A stretch of 64,000 nt of DNA from CBDIHP01 sp965279195 (GCA_965279195.1 CBDIHP010000032.1:1-64000), one strand, 5' to 3'; counted from the stretch's first letter, positions 25,288-34,429 are shown. The notes: generated by a model from the letters alone, not told the origin. Translations and numbers: made by a program.

Positions 25288-28200
25288 CACTCCACCGGCG
25301 CGAAGCGCGTGTCGAGTCGGCCGAGGCCCGCGCCCGAGCCGAATCTCAGGTTCGGGCTGAGTCGCGGTGCGATCTCGAAGCTGAACAGGTAGCTCTGCCG
25401 CTGGGGATCGACGGCGAGCCCGACGGTGGTCAGGTAGTCGGCCCCGACCCGGGTCAGCGAGACGTTCGCCCCGAGGAGGATCTTGTTGCCGAAGTCGTAC
25501 GACGTCCCGAAGGTCGAGTACCACTTCGGGCTCATCCAGTAGCTGTAGCTGGCGTTGATGGCCGAGGTGGCGATCGTCCCCGTGTTGATGATCGAGTAAC
25601 CGAGGTAGACATTCGCCCGGGGCGGACGCGACATCGAGATGCCCGCCGTGATGACGTTCAGGCCGAGCGGGTCGTTCGACTTCTTGACCGGATTGATCGG
25701 CGAGCCCGTGATGTCGAACTGCTCGAACCAGCCGTAGGAGACGATGCTGGTGCGGTCGCCGATGAACCATTCCCAGTTGTAGGTCGTCTGGCCGAACGAC
25801 TTCCCGAAGTTGTCGCGCTTGGCGTTGGGGAAGAAGGTCGTGTCCACGTCGAAGACCATCCAGTCGATGATCCGGCGTTTCCCGATCGGCCCGCGCTGGG
25901 TCTGGAGCCGCTGGTGGATGCCCAGGCGGAGCATCTGGATCGTGTCCTGGATGTCGTTCGGGCCGGTGATCGGGGACAGCCCGCGGCGGAGCAGCAGGAA
26001 CCGGGGGTCGTACTGCGCCGGCAGGATGCCCCCGTTGTAGGTCGTGAGCGCGAAGTAGCGGCGGACCTGCTCGTAGGTGTTGTCGTCCAGGTCGTCCTGG
26101 ATCCCCAGCGAGTTCAGCCCGACGTTGCTGTAGGACGTGCGGTAGTCGGCCAGGAAGTTGATCTTGTGGTTCAGGCCGTGGATGTTGAGCAGCTCGTTGT
26201 TGACGTAGGGGAAGGCGCGATGGGCCATGACGTCGGCCCGGGCGCCGGCGGCCCCCCAGAGGCGACCGACCGAGTCGCCGTTGATCTGATTGTTCCAGCC
26301 GATCGCCTGCCCCTGGACGTACGGAACCACCCGCACGACGTTCAGGTTGATCGGCATATCGATCTCGTGCGTCGTGAACGCCCGGCCGCTTTCAAACGTG
26401 CCGGTCGTGTTCGAGATCGGGTCATAGGGGATGAAGGCGAAGATGTTCGGGTTGTTGACCTCGTTCGCCGTGTGGACGTTGGCGTAGTCCACCCCGGTGT
26501 GCGAGTAGTGGGTGAACAGGTTGCCGAGGAACGAGTCGCCGATCCGGTAGTAATCGAGCTTCGGGAGCCACTGCGACTCGGTGTTGAAGTCCTGGAGGTT
26601 GGCCTCGGCCTGGACGGTGAACGCCCAGTTCTCCTTCTGGCGGATCAGGTAGGCCAGGGTTTCCTGGTCGAGCCCGGTGTCGAACAGCCGCTTGTAGTAC
26701 TGTTCGAGGAACTGCCGGTCGGAGACGTAGGCGGCCTCGAGGTTGATCCGGAAGTCTTCGAGCGGGTCGGCGTCGGGGCGGAGCAGCGACTGCATGTGCC
26801 TCAGGACGAACCGGCCTCGGAACTCCTGGAACGGCGGCGAGAATGTCCGGCTATAGCCCTTCTTGCCCTGGCCCGGCTGGGTGATGACGGCGGGGCCGGG
26901 GCCGAGGGTGTCGTAGCTGCCGTCGCGGAGGCCCCAGATGTCGAAGTAGCCGGCGTAGCTCTGGAGGCGGCTCGGCGGTATGGACTTGTTCCGGTGATAG
27001 GGATCGCGGATGTCGCGGATCAGGTCGTTCCCGAACCAGCCGATCTCGCTGCCGACGGCGATGCCCTGGCCCGGCTTCTTGTCCCGGGCGCTGAGGTAAT
27101 CGATGTCCAGGTTCCACTGGTCGATCTCGCGAGGCCGCCGGATGTTCAGGAGCTTGAACATGTTCCAGTCGGTGAGGACCTGCTGCCCGAAGTAGTTGTT
27201 GGTGCGGAAGTTGATCTGGCGGAGCGGGATGTCGAGGTCGTCCGCCTCGGTGACGAACCGGGGCCAGTAGAAGATCGGGATCCGCCCCATGTAGAAGGCG
27301 TTCTGCCGGGCGTCGATGAGCCAGGTCAGGTCGTCGGGCTCGAACTTGTTCGGGTCGCTGCCGGCGCCGACGTTGGCGGAGGAGTCGACCACCTGCCGGA
27401 CGTCGATCGAGCTGCTCCGGAACCGGTAACCCGGCCTGGCGAAGCGGCTGCCGGTGCTGACCGTCTGCTCGGCGCGAAGCTCGGGGGCCTGGGACGGCGC
27501 CAGCCCGTTGGGGCCATTCACCATCGGGTGATACTGCATGACCCGAGGCGTCCGGATCTTGAGCGGCGAGATCAGGCCGGGGGCGAACAGGTCGACCTGG
27601 GCGTCGACCATCAGGAACTGGTCCTTCTGGTAGTCATAGTAGGCCGAGGTGGCCTCGACGGCCTTCTGGTCGGATTTGCCCAGGAACCGGTTGGAGTCCT
27701 GCCGGAAGATCACGTGACCTTCCATGTAGACCTCCATCGGGTCCCGGTCGGACTGGACGATCTCGTTGTTGAGGGAGATCCAGTCCTGGCCCTTCTGGCC
27801 GTTGCGGACCCAGATCACGACGCGGTCGGCCTCGATGTCGACGGTGCCGAACTGGGGCGAGGTCGTGACGAGGTTCACGCCGCCGGTGATCACGGCGACC
27901 GAGGTGCCGTCGGTCTGGGTCGGTCGCATCTCGAACGTGAACGGCTGGCCGCTCCGTGAGAGGATGCGCGTCACGCGCTGGGTGCCGGGCTCGATCGGCG
28001 GGCCGGCCGGCTTGGGTTGCTCGATCGGGGCCGTGCGGGGCGCCTGCCCTGGGAGCGCATCGAGGTTCGGGACGCCGGGAGTGCCGGGTGTGCTCGGCGC
28101 GGCGGGCGCGGTTGCGCCTGGCGTGTCGACGGGCGGTGGGGCGTCGGACGGGCCGAAGTTGTCATCCATGGGCGTCGGCCGGCCCGGGCCGTTCAAGGGG

Positions 28201-29045
28201 GGCGCGGGGGGCGGGCCGGGGAGCACGTTGTCAACATCCGGGGCCGCGCCGGGGCCGGTCGGGAAGCCCGGCTGGTCGCGCTCCACGAACTGCGAGAGCT
28301 TGACGGAGTCGTCCTTGCCCCGGGCCGTCGGGTCGGCGCCCGCGACGGACGCGGGGGGGACCATTCCCTTGGGGACCACCAGCACCGGCGGCGGTTCCTC
28401 GCCCGCGTCGGGAAGGGCCGGGGGGGTGGCCTCGGCCAGCTTCGGCGGGGACGGCGAGGGATCCGGGATGGGTGGGGCGTCCTGACGGGGCGGGAGCGTG
28501 GTGCCCGCGAGCAGGCCCTCGGACGCGGCCGGCCTTGGGAATGCGCGGGCCAGGATCGGCAGGCCCGCGGGGGCCCTGGGCAGCTCGCTACGGCCGCCGC
28601 CGGCGATCGGGTTGAGCTTCATCCCCGCCGTCGTGCGGAACTGCCGCCGCGCCTGCTTCAGGGAGACCCCCGGGCGCTCGGTCTGGACGACCTTCCCCTC
28701 GGCGAAGATCTCGACGAGGTATTCTTGCCCGGCCGGGCCTTGCCTCGGGGCGATCTTCACGACGGCGGTCAGCGCGCGCAGTCCCTCCGGCCCCTGGAAG
28801 ACCGAGGCCTGGTCCTCGAGGAGGACGTACTGGGTGCCGTCGTCGCTCCAGTGCCGGATCCGACGGGCGCCGAGGGCGACCGGCAGGGCGTCGCCGCCGC
28901 GAGGTGCGGTCGGCGGCGGTTCCGACGACGGGGCATCGTCCGCGGAAGCCGGGGTGCGCAACGCCAGCCCGACGAGCGGGGCGATGAGCAAGGCGGCCAG
29001 GACGGCGTGACGAATTCGGCCGCTGGTCTGCGAGTGACCGCGCAC
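25287..29045 (-). CDS. LptD/OstA-like outer-membrane assembly protein
   Basis: 1252 residues from a GTG at 29045 with GAGGAGG just upstream. A signal peptide covers ~12-36. Residues ~150-330 are a Pro/Ala-rich linker of low complexity. Residues ~345-480 resemble the OstA/LptA-C jellyroll (EADRVVIWVRNGQKGQ, VYMEGHVIFRQDSNRF), and from ~560 to the end runs a beta-barrel of alternating strands with a terminal aromatic pattern as in LptD. E. coli LptD has 784 residues; the excess is the N-terminal linker region. It probably inserts lipopolysaccharide or a related glycolipid into the outer leaflet. The DgkA-like gene follows with a one-base overlap. Confidence 0.8.
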   Translation of the reverse strand: MRGHSQTSGRIRHAVLAALLIAPLVGLALRTPASADDAPSSEPPPTAPRGGDALPVALGARRIRHWSDDGTQYVLLEDQASVFQGPEGLRALTAVVKIAPRQGPAGQEYLVEIFAEGKVVQTERPGVSLKQARRQFRTTAGMKLNPIAGGGRSELPRAPAGLPILARAFPRPAASEGLLAGTTLPPRQDAPPIPDPSPSPPKLAEATPPALPDAGEEPPPVLVVPKGMVPPASVAGADPTARGKDDSVKLSQFVERDQPGFPTGPGAAPDVDNVLPGPPPAPPLNGPGRPTPMDDNFGPSDAPPPVDTPGATAPAAPSTPGTPGVPNLDALPGQAPRTAPIEQPKPAGPPIEPGTQRVTRILSRSGQPFTFEMRPTQTDGTSVAVITGGVNLVTTSPQFGTVDIEADRVVIWVRNGQKGQDWISLNNEIVQSDRDPMEVYMEGHVIFRQDSNRFLGKSDQKAVEATSAYYDYQKDQFLMVDAQVDLFAPGLISPLKIRTPRVMQYHPMVNGPNGLAPSQAPELRAEQTVSTGSRFARPGYRFRSSSIDVRQVVDSSANVGAGSDPNKFEPDDLTWLIDARQNAFYMGRIPIFYWPRFVTEADDLDIPLRQINFRTNNYFGQQVLTDWNMFKLLNIRRPREIDQWNLDIDYLSARDKKPGQGIAVGSEIGWFGNDLIRDIRDPYHRNKSIPPSRLQSYAGYFDIWGLRDGSYDTLGPGPAVITQPGQGKKGYSRTFSPPFQEFRGRFVLRHMQSLLRPDADPLEDFRINLEAAYVSDRQFLEQYYKRLFDTGLDQETLAYLIRQKENWAFTVQAEANLQDFNTESQWLPKLDYYRIGDSFLGNLFTHYSHTGVDYANVHTANEVNNPNIFAFIPYDPISNTTGTFESGRAFTTHEIDMPINLNVVRVVPYVQGQAIGWNNQINGDSVGRLWGAAGARADVMAHRAFPYVNNELLNIHGLNHKINFLADYRTSYSNVGLNSLGIQDDLDDNTYEQVRRYFALTTYNGGILPAQYDPRFLLLRRGLSPITGPNDIQDTIQMLRLGIHQRLQTQRGPIGKRRIIDWMVFDVDTTFFPNAKRDNFGKSFGQTTYNWEWFIGDRTSIVSYGWFEQFDITGSPINPVKKSNDPLGLNVITAGISMSRPPRANVYLGYSIINTGTIATSAINASYSYWMSPKWYSTFGTSYDFGNKILLGANVSLTRVGADYLTTVGLAVDPQRQSYLFSFEIAPRLSPNLRFGSGAGLGRLDTRFAPVE

Positions 29046-29421
29046 GGCTCCTCCTCAACGTGACACGCGATCGACTCGCCGCCGGGCCTTCCCTGGTCCG
29101 GGGTGGACGATCGGCACCGCCGGGGCCCTCCCGGCCTCGGCCGCTCGGCGAGCGGGAGGACGTCGGGCCATTCGGCGTGTCCGGGCGACGTTGGAGGAGG
29201 AGCAAGCTGAGGGACGATGTCGCTGGACCCGCCGCGCAGGCGATGGGGCAATCGTCGCGGAAAGTAGCCGTGACCGCCCGAGGCGTCAACCCGAGTCATT
29301 CGACTTCGCGGCTGCGTCGGGCTCGCCGGGGGCGGCATCTCGGATCGGCGATTGTCCCCGGCATGCGACGGCATTACTATAAGAAGAGTCGAATCCCCGA
29401 CTCCCCGCCGAGGCCGGACCC
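29046..29421. other. 376-bp divergent intergenic region between the LptD-like and oxidoreductase genes
   Basis: No open frame here has coding character. On the plus strand TTGTCC (29352-29357) and TACTAT (29375-29380) are 17 bases apart and would start transcription near 29387, about 35 bases before the oxidoreductase gene. No equally good promoter was seen for the LptD-like gene on the other strand. Confidence 0.35.
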
Positions 29422-30564
29422 ATGCCGCCGATCCAGCTCAACCGCCGACGCTTCCTCGGTTGCTCGGCGATGGCGAGCCTCGCGCTCACCCAGGCCCAGG
29501 GGGCGGACGGCGCGTTGCGGTCAGGCCCCGTCCGCGTCGGCCTGATCGGCGCCGGGACGCGAGGCACGTCGCTGCTCCGCTCGCTCCTCGAACTCGACAC
29601 CCAGGTCGTCGCCGTCGCCGACATCGAGCCCAAGCACCGGCTCCGGGCCCAGGGGATCGTCGAGAAGGCCCGGTCCGCCCGGCCGGACGCCTTCGAGAAG
29701 TACGGCCACATCCTCGAACGCCGCGACATCGATGCCGTGATCGTCGCCCTGCCGTGCGACCTCCACGCCACCGTCTACCGCGACGCCATCCGCGCGGGCA
29801 AGCACCTCTACGGCGAGAAGCCCATCGCCCTGACCGTCGCGGACTGCCAGATGGTCGAGGCCGAGGCCGCCAGGCGACCCGACCTCCGGGTCCACATCGG
29901 CTACCAGAGGCGCTCGAACCCCAGGTACCGCGAGGGGGTCGAACTCCTCCATCGGGGCGAGCTTGGCGCACTGGTCTCGGCCTCGGCCTCATGGATCAGC
30001 TCCAACGGTCCGATGAACGGCCACGACGACTGGCTCTCGCGGCGGTCGAGGTCCGGCGACTGGATGGTGGAGCAGGCGGTCCACGTCTGGGACGTGTTCC
30101 ACTGGATCAAGGGGACGCCGCCGGTGCGGGCGTTCGGCCAGGGCCGTCGCGACGTCTTCCGGGGCGTTCAGCCCGACCGCGACGTGACCGACGACTATGT
30201 GGCCCACCTCCAGTGGGCCGACGGATTCCATCTGGTTTTTCAGCAGTCCTGGATCGCCCCGGCCGACGACGGCTTCACCGGGGTGACCCAGAAGGTGGTC
30301 GGGCTCGACGGCGGTCTCGACTTCGGCACCGGCGCGTTGACTTTTCGCGACAAATTGAGGGGGCGCCGGACGTTGCACCCCGGCAACCAGCCTGATACCC
30401 GGCTCGCCCTCCAGGCGTTCCTCGACGCTGCCCGGACCGAGGGGACCGCCCCCCCGCCGGTTCCCCTCTCCGACGCCGCACGTGCCACGGCCATCGGGCT
30501 TTTGGTCCGCAAGGCGGTCGACGAATCGAGGGTCGTGGGCTGGGATGAAATCGTCAGCGGTTGA
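29422..30564 (+). CDS. Gfo/Idh/MocA-family oxidoreductase with Tat-type signal
   Basis: 380 residues. The N-terminus NRRRFLGCSAMASLALTQA is a twin-arginine signal, so the protein is exported folded, presumably with its nicotinamide cofactor bound. The Rossmann motif is VGLIGAGTRGTSLL and the family's EKP lysine is in YGEKPIAL. The C-terminal alpha/beta domain carries the substrate site. Planctomycetes have many paralogues of unknown sugar specificity, several with Tat signals. It stands alone, in a divergent position from the LptD-like gene. Confidence 0.85.
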   Translation: MPPIQLNRRRFLGCSAMASLALTQAQGADGALRSGPVRVGLIGAGTRGTSLLRSLLELDTQVVAVADIEPKHRLRAQGIVEKARSARPDAFEKYGHILERRDIDAVIVALPCDLHATVYRDAIRAGKHLYGEKPIALTVADCQMVEAEAARRPDLRVHIGYQRRSNPRYREGVELLHRGELGALVSASASWISSNGPMNGHDDWLSRRSRSGDWMVEQAVHVWDVFHWIKGTPPVRAFGQGRRDVFRGVQPDRDVTDDYVAHLQWADGFHLVFQQSWIAPADDGFTGVTQKVVGLDGGLDFGTGALTFRDKLRGRRTLHPGNQPDTRLALQAFLDAARTEGTAPPPVPLSDAARATAIGLLVRKAVDESRVVGWDEIVSG

Positions 30565-30629
30565 TGCGACCGGGCGGCACAAGCGGCGTGCCAACATCAG
30601 TCGTATAAAAAAATTGAAGCGCGGTCACG

Positions 30630-30657
30630 CTGACAGCCGAATTCCGTCGACTACAAT
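30630..30657 (+). promoter_or_regulatory. candidate sigma70-type promoter of the small orphan gene
   Basis: CTGACA (30630-30635) and TACAAT (30652-30657) are 16 bases apart, each matching five of six consensus bases. It lies in a locally AT-richer stretch that starts with TATAAAAAAATTG at 30604. The expected leader is about 180 bases. Confidence 0.45.
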
Positions 30658-30844
30658 AGATGTGACGAAGTCGCCGGGTGGTCGCCGACGGCCGGTCCGA
30701 CTTGACCGATTCCGGTCGGAGTCGGATGATCCGGGCGCGACGAAGGCGGAGCCGTCCGCCCGATTGTCCGCCATCTCTCAACGTTGAATCGTCGTTCAAC
30801 ACAGCCTGGCGGGCCGATGCGACGTCGTACAGGGAGATCGTTCG

Positions 30845-31111
30845 ATGACGTTCGAGCAGTGCCACGAGTTCCTGCAGTCGATCCGGTCCAAGCAGGGGAC
30901 CGATCGCCCGCTGGTACGCATCGAGCTCGGCAAGACGACCGTCCAGGGCCGGGTGGCCCGGTCCGATAGCGATCCCGGCCGCCGCCGCCCGAGCGCCAGC
31001 CCGTTCGGCGTCCTCGTCCTGGAGAGCCCTGGCCTGGTCCGGACCCCGGAGACGATCGTCCAGATCGCCGACATCCCCGATGGCGGGATGCACGACCCTT
31101 CGGACCATTGA
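30845..31111 (+). CDS. small conserved-looking hypothetical protein
   Basis: 88 residues with an AGGGAGA ribosome site eight bases before the ATG. It begins TFEQCHEFLQSIRSKQGTDR and has two short beta-rich segments (PLVRIELGKTTVQGRV; FGVLVLESPG) and no membrane helix or signal. I do not recognise a family. A good promoter upstream and a strong hairpin 27 bases downstream mark it as a self-contained transcription unit, which argues that it is a real gene. Confidence 0.7.
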   Translation: MTFEQCHEFLQSIRSKQGTDRPLVRIELGKTTVQGRVARSDSDPGRRRPSASPFGVLVLESPGLVRTPETIVQIADIPDGGMHDPSDH

Positions 31112-31138
31112 CCGTCCGAACGACACACGCGACATTCG

Positions 31139-31173
31139 CGAAGGGCAGGGTGGCTCGTCCATCCTGCCCTTCG
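31139..31173 (+). terminator. hairpin terminator between convergent genes
   Basis: A 15-bp stem with a single G-U pair (31139-31153 with 31159-31173) closes a five-base loop and is followed by TCATTTCC. It lies between the orphan gene and the convergent YgfZ-like gene and could end both transcripts. Confidence 0.65.
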
Positions 31174-31189
31174 TCATTTCCGCCCCGGC

Positions 31190-32206
31190 TCAGCCGGGCG
31201 GGACCATCGGGAACGCCGCGACGACGACCGGGACGCCGCCTTCGGCCGACTCGCCCAGGGTCAGTTCCGACCCGGGGACCGCGAGCGGGGCGCGGACGTA
31301 GCCCATCCCGACGCACTTGCCCCAGCCCGGCGAGTAGGTCGCCGAGGTGAGTTCTCCTACCGCCTTGCCGTCCGACCAGAGGGAGACGCCGGCCTCGGGA
31401 GGGGACTCGCCGGGGATGAGCAGGCCGGCGAGCTTCTTGTTGACATGGCCGAGCGCGTCGAGCCGGGCGACGGTCTCCTGGCCGAGATAACACCCCTTCG
31501 CGAAGTCGATCGCCTGGCGGTCGCGGCCGACCTCCTGGGGCAGATTTCCGGCCCGGACGTCGACTCCCGACGTCGGCGTGCCCGCCTCGATGCACGCCGC
31601 CTGGAACGCCTGGGGAGTGAGCGGCGAGAGGCCCGCCGCTGGCCCGAGTCGGCCCAGGAGTTCCTGGATCGGACCTTCGAGTTCCCTGGGCGCGAGGATG
31701 GTGAATCCGGTCTGGCCGGTGGGGGATTCCCGGACGATCCTGGCCTGCATCCCCTGGATGGTCGTGGTGACGTGGTTGAGGGGCAAGGGCTGGGGCAGGA
31801 TCCCCCAGAAGCTCCGGAGGAGGTCCTCGGCCCGGGGGCCTGCGACGTGATATTCCAGCATCCGCGTCGAGGCGTCCTCGATCTCGACGTTGTCGAAGAC
31901 GCTGTACTTCCTCAGGTGGGTGAAGAGGGCCGATGTGTTCGGGCCCTCGGTCCGCACGATCAGGTTCCGGTCGGTGGCGAGGTAGCTGATGAACGCCAGG
32001 GTCTTCCCCTGGGGCGTGGTTACGAAGGCCTCCCGGCCCGAACCGACGGCCAGGCGCTTGACGTCGTTGGTCGTGAGGTTGTGGAGGAATTTCGCCCGAT
32101 CGGGCCCGGAGACGTCCAGACGGAGGCGGTCGCCCCGGTCGATCCAGGCGACGGATCGCCGGAGTGCTTCGTAGCCATCGTCGCTCGATCGGTTTGAGGC
32201 AGACAT
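31190..32206 (-). CDS. YgfZ/GcvT-family folate-binding protein
   Basis: 338 residues from the ATG at 32206; a GTG three codons upstream (32215) is possible. The signature KGCYLGQETVARL of YgfZ is present at ~240, following the RLDVSGPDRAKFLHNLTTND N-terminus shared with GcvT. YgfZ-type proteins use tetrahydrofolate to help assembly or repair of certain iron-sulfur enzymes, such as the MiaB class. A miaB gene is encoded in this same window about 11 kb away, but that is not evidence of linkage. The LarA-like gene lies 36 bases upstream on the same strand. Confidence 0.88.
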   Translation of the reverse strand: MSASNRSSDDGYEALRRSVAWIDRGDRLRLDVSGPDRAKFLHNLTTNDVKRLAVGSGREAFVTTPQGKTLAFISYLATDRNLIVRTEGPNTSALFTHLRKYSVFDNVEIEDASTRMLEYHVAGPRAEDLLRSFWGILPQPLPLNHVTTTIQGMQARIVRESPTGQTGFTILAPRELEGPIQELLGRLGPAAGLSPLTPQAFQAACIEAGTPTSGVDVRAGNLPQEVGRDRQAIDFAKGCYLGQETVARLDALGHVNKKLAGLLIPGESPPEAGVSLWSDGKAVGELTSATYSPGWGKCVGMGYVRAPLAVPGSELTLGESAEGGVPVVVAAFPMVPPG

Positions 32207-32242
32207 GGTTGACACCGAGTCAGTTCAATGAGGGGCTGGCGA

Positions 32243-33379
32243 TCAGTCTTGCGACGTGGGCGAGGACCTGGCAGCGGGGCCCTCGCCAAGGACGGCGGCC
32301 CGGAACAGGTCGGCCGCGCTCAGGAGGGTGACGGAGTGGGCTCGTGAGGCCAGCCTGGCGGCCTCGGAGGGCCGGTCGAGCCGGATCATCCCGAGATCAT
32401 CCGGACCGAGCGAGCCGGGGAGGCCGGAGGCGTAGACGTCGGCCCAGTCCAGGATTTCGAGGAGTCGGAGCGCCAGTTCGCGGTCGGCGGGGGAGGTCTC
32501 CGCTCGCGAGAGGGCCCGTTTCGCCTCGCGAGGGCTGCGTGCCGAGGCCAGGAGTTCGAGCGCGGGGGTGAGGGGGGCGTCGACCCGGCCGAGGGCCACG
32601 ATCTTGCCCGCCCTCTGGACCAGGTTCATGGCCGACTCGAGCCCGGCCACGAAGCCGTCCCAGCCGAGCGGCCCCGTCCCGACCCCGAGGCCGGCGACCA
32701 CGAGGTCCGCGCGGGCGTCGGCCTCCAGACGACCGTCGGACCCGATCAGACGCGCCGCCTCGGCCTGGAATTCCGGGGAGATCCCGGCGACCACCCGCGC
32801 CACGCCCCGGCGGCCGGGGAGCCACCCGATCTGATAGATCGTCCCCAGGAGCCAGGCGACCTCCTCGGAGTCCGCGTCCGGGCCCGAGGGCGGCCCCGTG
32901 CGAGCCTGGCCGTCGTCCCCGAACTGGGGATAGATCTCGTTCCAGGGGCCCCGATCGCCCCCCTCGCGTGAGGCGGAGAGCCGCCCGATCGGGATCACGC
33001 AGTCCGCGTCGGTCAGCACCTTGTTGAGGTAGACCCGCGTCCCCGATCGGGTCGCCGCCAGGTAGGCGAGCGACTCCCGATCCGACGGGTCGTGATGGAC
33101 GACCTGCACCCCGTCGGGGGCAGGGAACGCCTCGCCCTCGGTCGGCGGGAATAACCAGGTCACCGACTCGACATTAGCCTTGATAAGCAGATCTGACGCG
33201 ACGCCGAGGATGGTCCGCACTCCCGGGGCGGCCGGATTGCATGCAAGCACCACGCGGTCGCCCGGGACGACCACCCTGGAGATCGGCGCGTCGTTCGACG
33301 TATCCTCCAGCGCCAGATACGCTTGAATGCGGAGCTGGTCGTCGGAGAGGGACTCCGGCAGCCGCCGGGCGGCGATCAC
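32243..33379 (-). CDS. LarA-like (lactate racemase, DUF2088) protein, probably frameshifted near the start
   Basis: The open part, 378 residues from a GTG at 33379, has the LarA N-terminal domain (VVVPGDRVVLACNPAAPG, VQVVHHDPSDRE, TRVYLNKVLTDADCVIPIG) and a helical C-terminus. LarA enzymes racemise lactate or related 2-hydroxyacids with a nickel pincer cofactor; whether this one does is unknown. The GTG has no ribosome site and misses the family's first residues. Those appear if one base is removed from the GCCCGGGG run at ~33412-33419: an ATG at 33440 then gives MTYTVDFAGDSIDLDLDPAQ running into VIAARRLPES. So the true gene is probably 32243-33440 with a one-base insertion. Confidence 0.7.
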   Translation of the reverse strand: MIAARRLPESLSDDQLRIQAYLALEDTSNDAPISRVVVPGDRVVLACNPAAPGVRTILGVASDLLIKANVESVTWLFPPTEGEAFPAPDGVQVVHHDPSDRESLAYLAATRSGTRVYLNKVLTDADCVIPIGRLSASREGGDRGPWNEIYPQFGDDGQARTGPPSGPDADSEEVAWLLGTIYQIGWLPGRRGVARVVAGISPEFQAEAARLIGSDGRLEADARADLVVAGLGVGTGPLGWDGFVAGLESAMNLVQRAGKIVALGRVDAPLTPALELLASARSPREAKRALSRAETSPADRELALRLLEILDWADVYASGLPGSLGPDDLGMIRLDRPSEAARLASRAHSVTLLSAADLFRAAVLGEGPAARSSPTSQD

Positions 33380-33498
33380 CTGTGCGGGATCGAGATCGAG
33401 GTCGATCGAATCCCCGGGCGAAGTCCACGGTATATGTCATGGCAGGGCGAATTCGATTGACTGGAATGCGACAGTGGCCGGGCATTTTGACGAAGTTC

Positions 33499-33527
33499 AT
33501 CATAGACTCGGGAGGGCCCGGGGACAA
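33499..33527 (-). promoter_or_regulatory. candidate promoter of the LarA-like gene
   Basis: On the minus strand TTGTCC (33527-33522) and TATGAT (33504-33499) are 17 bases apart. Transcription would start near 33492, about 50 bases before the ATG at 33440, which supports that ATG as the original start. Confidence 0.45.
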
Positions 33528-33784
33528 GGAAACGGCTCGAAAGAAATCGACGCTCCTGCGTCGGATCACGGTGCGTGCGCCGTCAATTTTGGCTTCGGAC
33601 TCTCCGGGAGATATGGCGGCCTCGTGGGGCGATGCCGCGATCTCGGCGACCGTCCGTCCGAACTGTCGCCGCGACGCCCGTGCCGCGTGCTCGTGGATGC
33701 GGTGGCGGTGGTCCTGAAAAAACCACGACCGGGGACCGAGATGCGGCCTTCCGCCGCAAAAACGCGTAGGATGCAATCTCGGAG
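33528..33784. other. rest of the divergent intergenic region upstream of the ECF sigma gene
   Basis: Together with its flanking promoters this fills the ~377 bases between the LarA-like and sigma genes. No open frame with coding character and no repeat was recognised here; a run of six A at about 33717-33722 is the only local feature. Confidence 0.4.
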
Positions 33785-33813
33785 GGAACTTCCCGTCGGG
33801 CAGGAGCGTCCAA
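33785..33813 (+). promoter_or_regulatory. ECF/sigmaE-type promoter at the start of the sigma gene
   Basis: GGAACTT (33785-33791), a 16-base spacer and GTCCAA (33808-33813) match the sigmaE-class consensus GGAACTT-N16-GTCnAA closely. Transcription would begin at about 33818-33821, on the start codon itself, so the mRNA would be leaderless. It suggests that the sigma factor drives its own operon. Confidence 0.55.
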
Positions 33814-33817
33814 CTCC

Positions 33818-34429
33818 ATGATGGCCGAGCGGAGCGACGACACCTCACTCATCGAGGCATGCCGGAGGGGGCAGTCGGAAGCGTTCGGGCAACTCGTCCG
33901 GCGCTACCAGGACCGCCTCTACCCGACCATGCTCCGCCTGACCGGCCGCCCGGAGGACGCGCTCGACCTCCTCCAGGACGCGTTCCTTAGGGCGTACGAG
34001 AAGCTCGGCTCCTTCCACGGAGAAAGTTCCTTCTACACCTGGATCTACCGGATCGCCGTGAACCTGGCCCTGAGCGACCGCCGCCGTCGCAAGTCGAAAT
34101 GGCGGCTGTTCGACTCCTCCGAAGGCCAATCCAACGAGCCGGAAGACCTGATCCACGAGAACGATCCGTCGCTCCCCCTCGAACGCGCCGAGCGCGATCA
34201 GAGGATCCAGGCCGCGCTCGACACGCTGGCCCCCGAGCACCGTGCCGTGGTGGTGATGAAGGAATTCGACGGGCTCCGGTACGAGGAGATCGCCGAGGTG
34301 CTCGACGTCCCGGTCGGGACCGTCCGCAGCCGGCTGCACCGGGCCCGGGCGGATCTGAGGCAACGGCTGGCCGGGCTGCTGGATTCGGAGTCCCCGACCG
34401 ACACCACGCTCCCCACGCACTCGATGTGA
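33818..34429 (+). CDS. RpoE-like ECF sigma factor
   Basis: 203 residues. Region 2 runs through AFGQLVRRYQDRLYPTMLRL, DALDLLQDAFLRAYEKL and FYTWIYRIAVNLALSDRRRR, all canonical for RpoE-like ECF factors. Region 4 is TLAPEHRAVVVMKEFDGLRY with the DNA-binding helix VPVGTVRSRLHRAR. It is of a different group from the kinase-linked sigma factor at 9.8 kb. A membrane anti-sigma factor is encoded 99 bases downstream, and an ECF-type promoter lies directly at the start codon. Confidence 0.93.
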   Translation: MMAERSDDTSLIEACRRGQSEAFGQLVRRYQDRLYPTMLRLTGRPEDALDLLQDAFLRAYEKLGSFHGESSFYTWIYRIAVNLALSDRRRRKSKWRLFDSSEGQSNEPEDLIHENDPSLPLERAERDQRIQAALDTLAPEHRAVVVMKEFDGLRYEEIAEVLDVPVGTVRSRLHRARADLRQRLAGLLDSESPTDTTLPTHSM

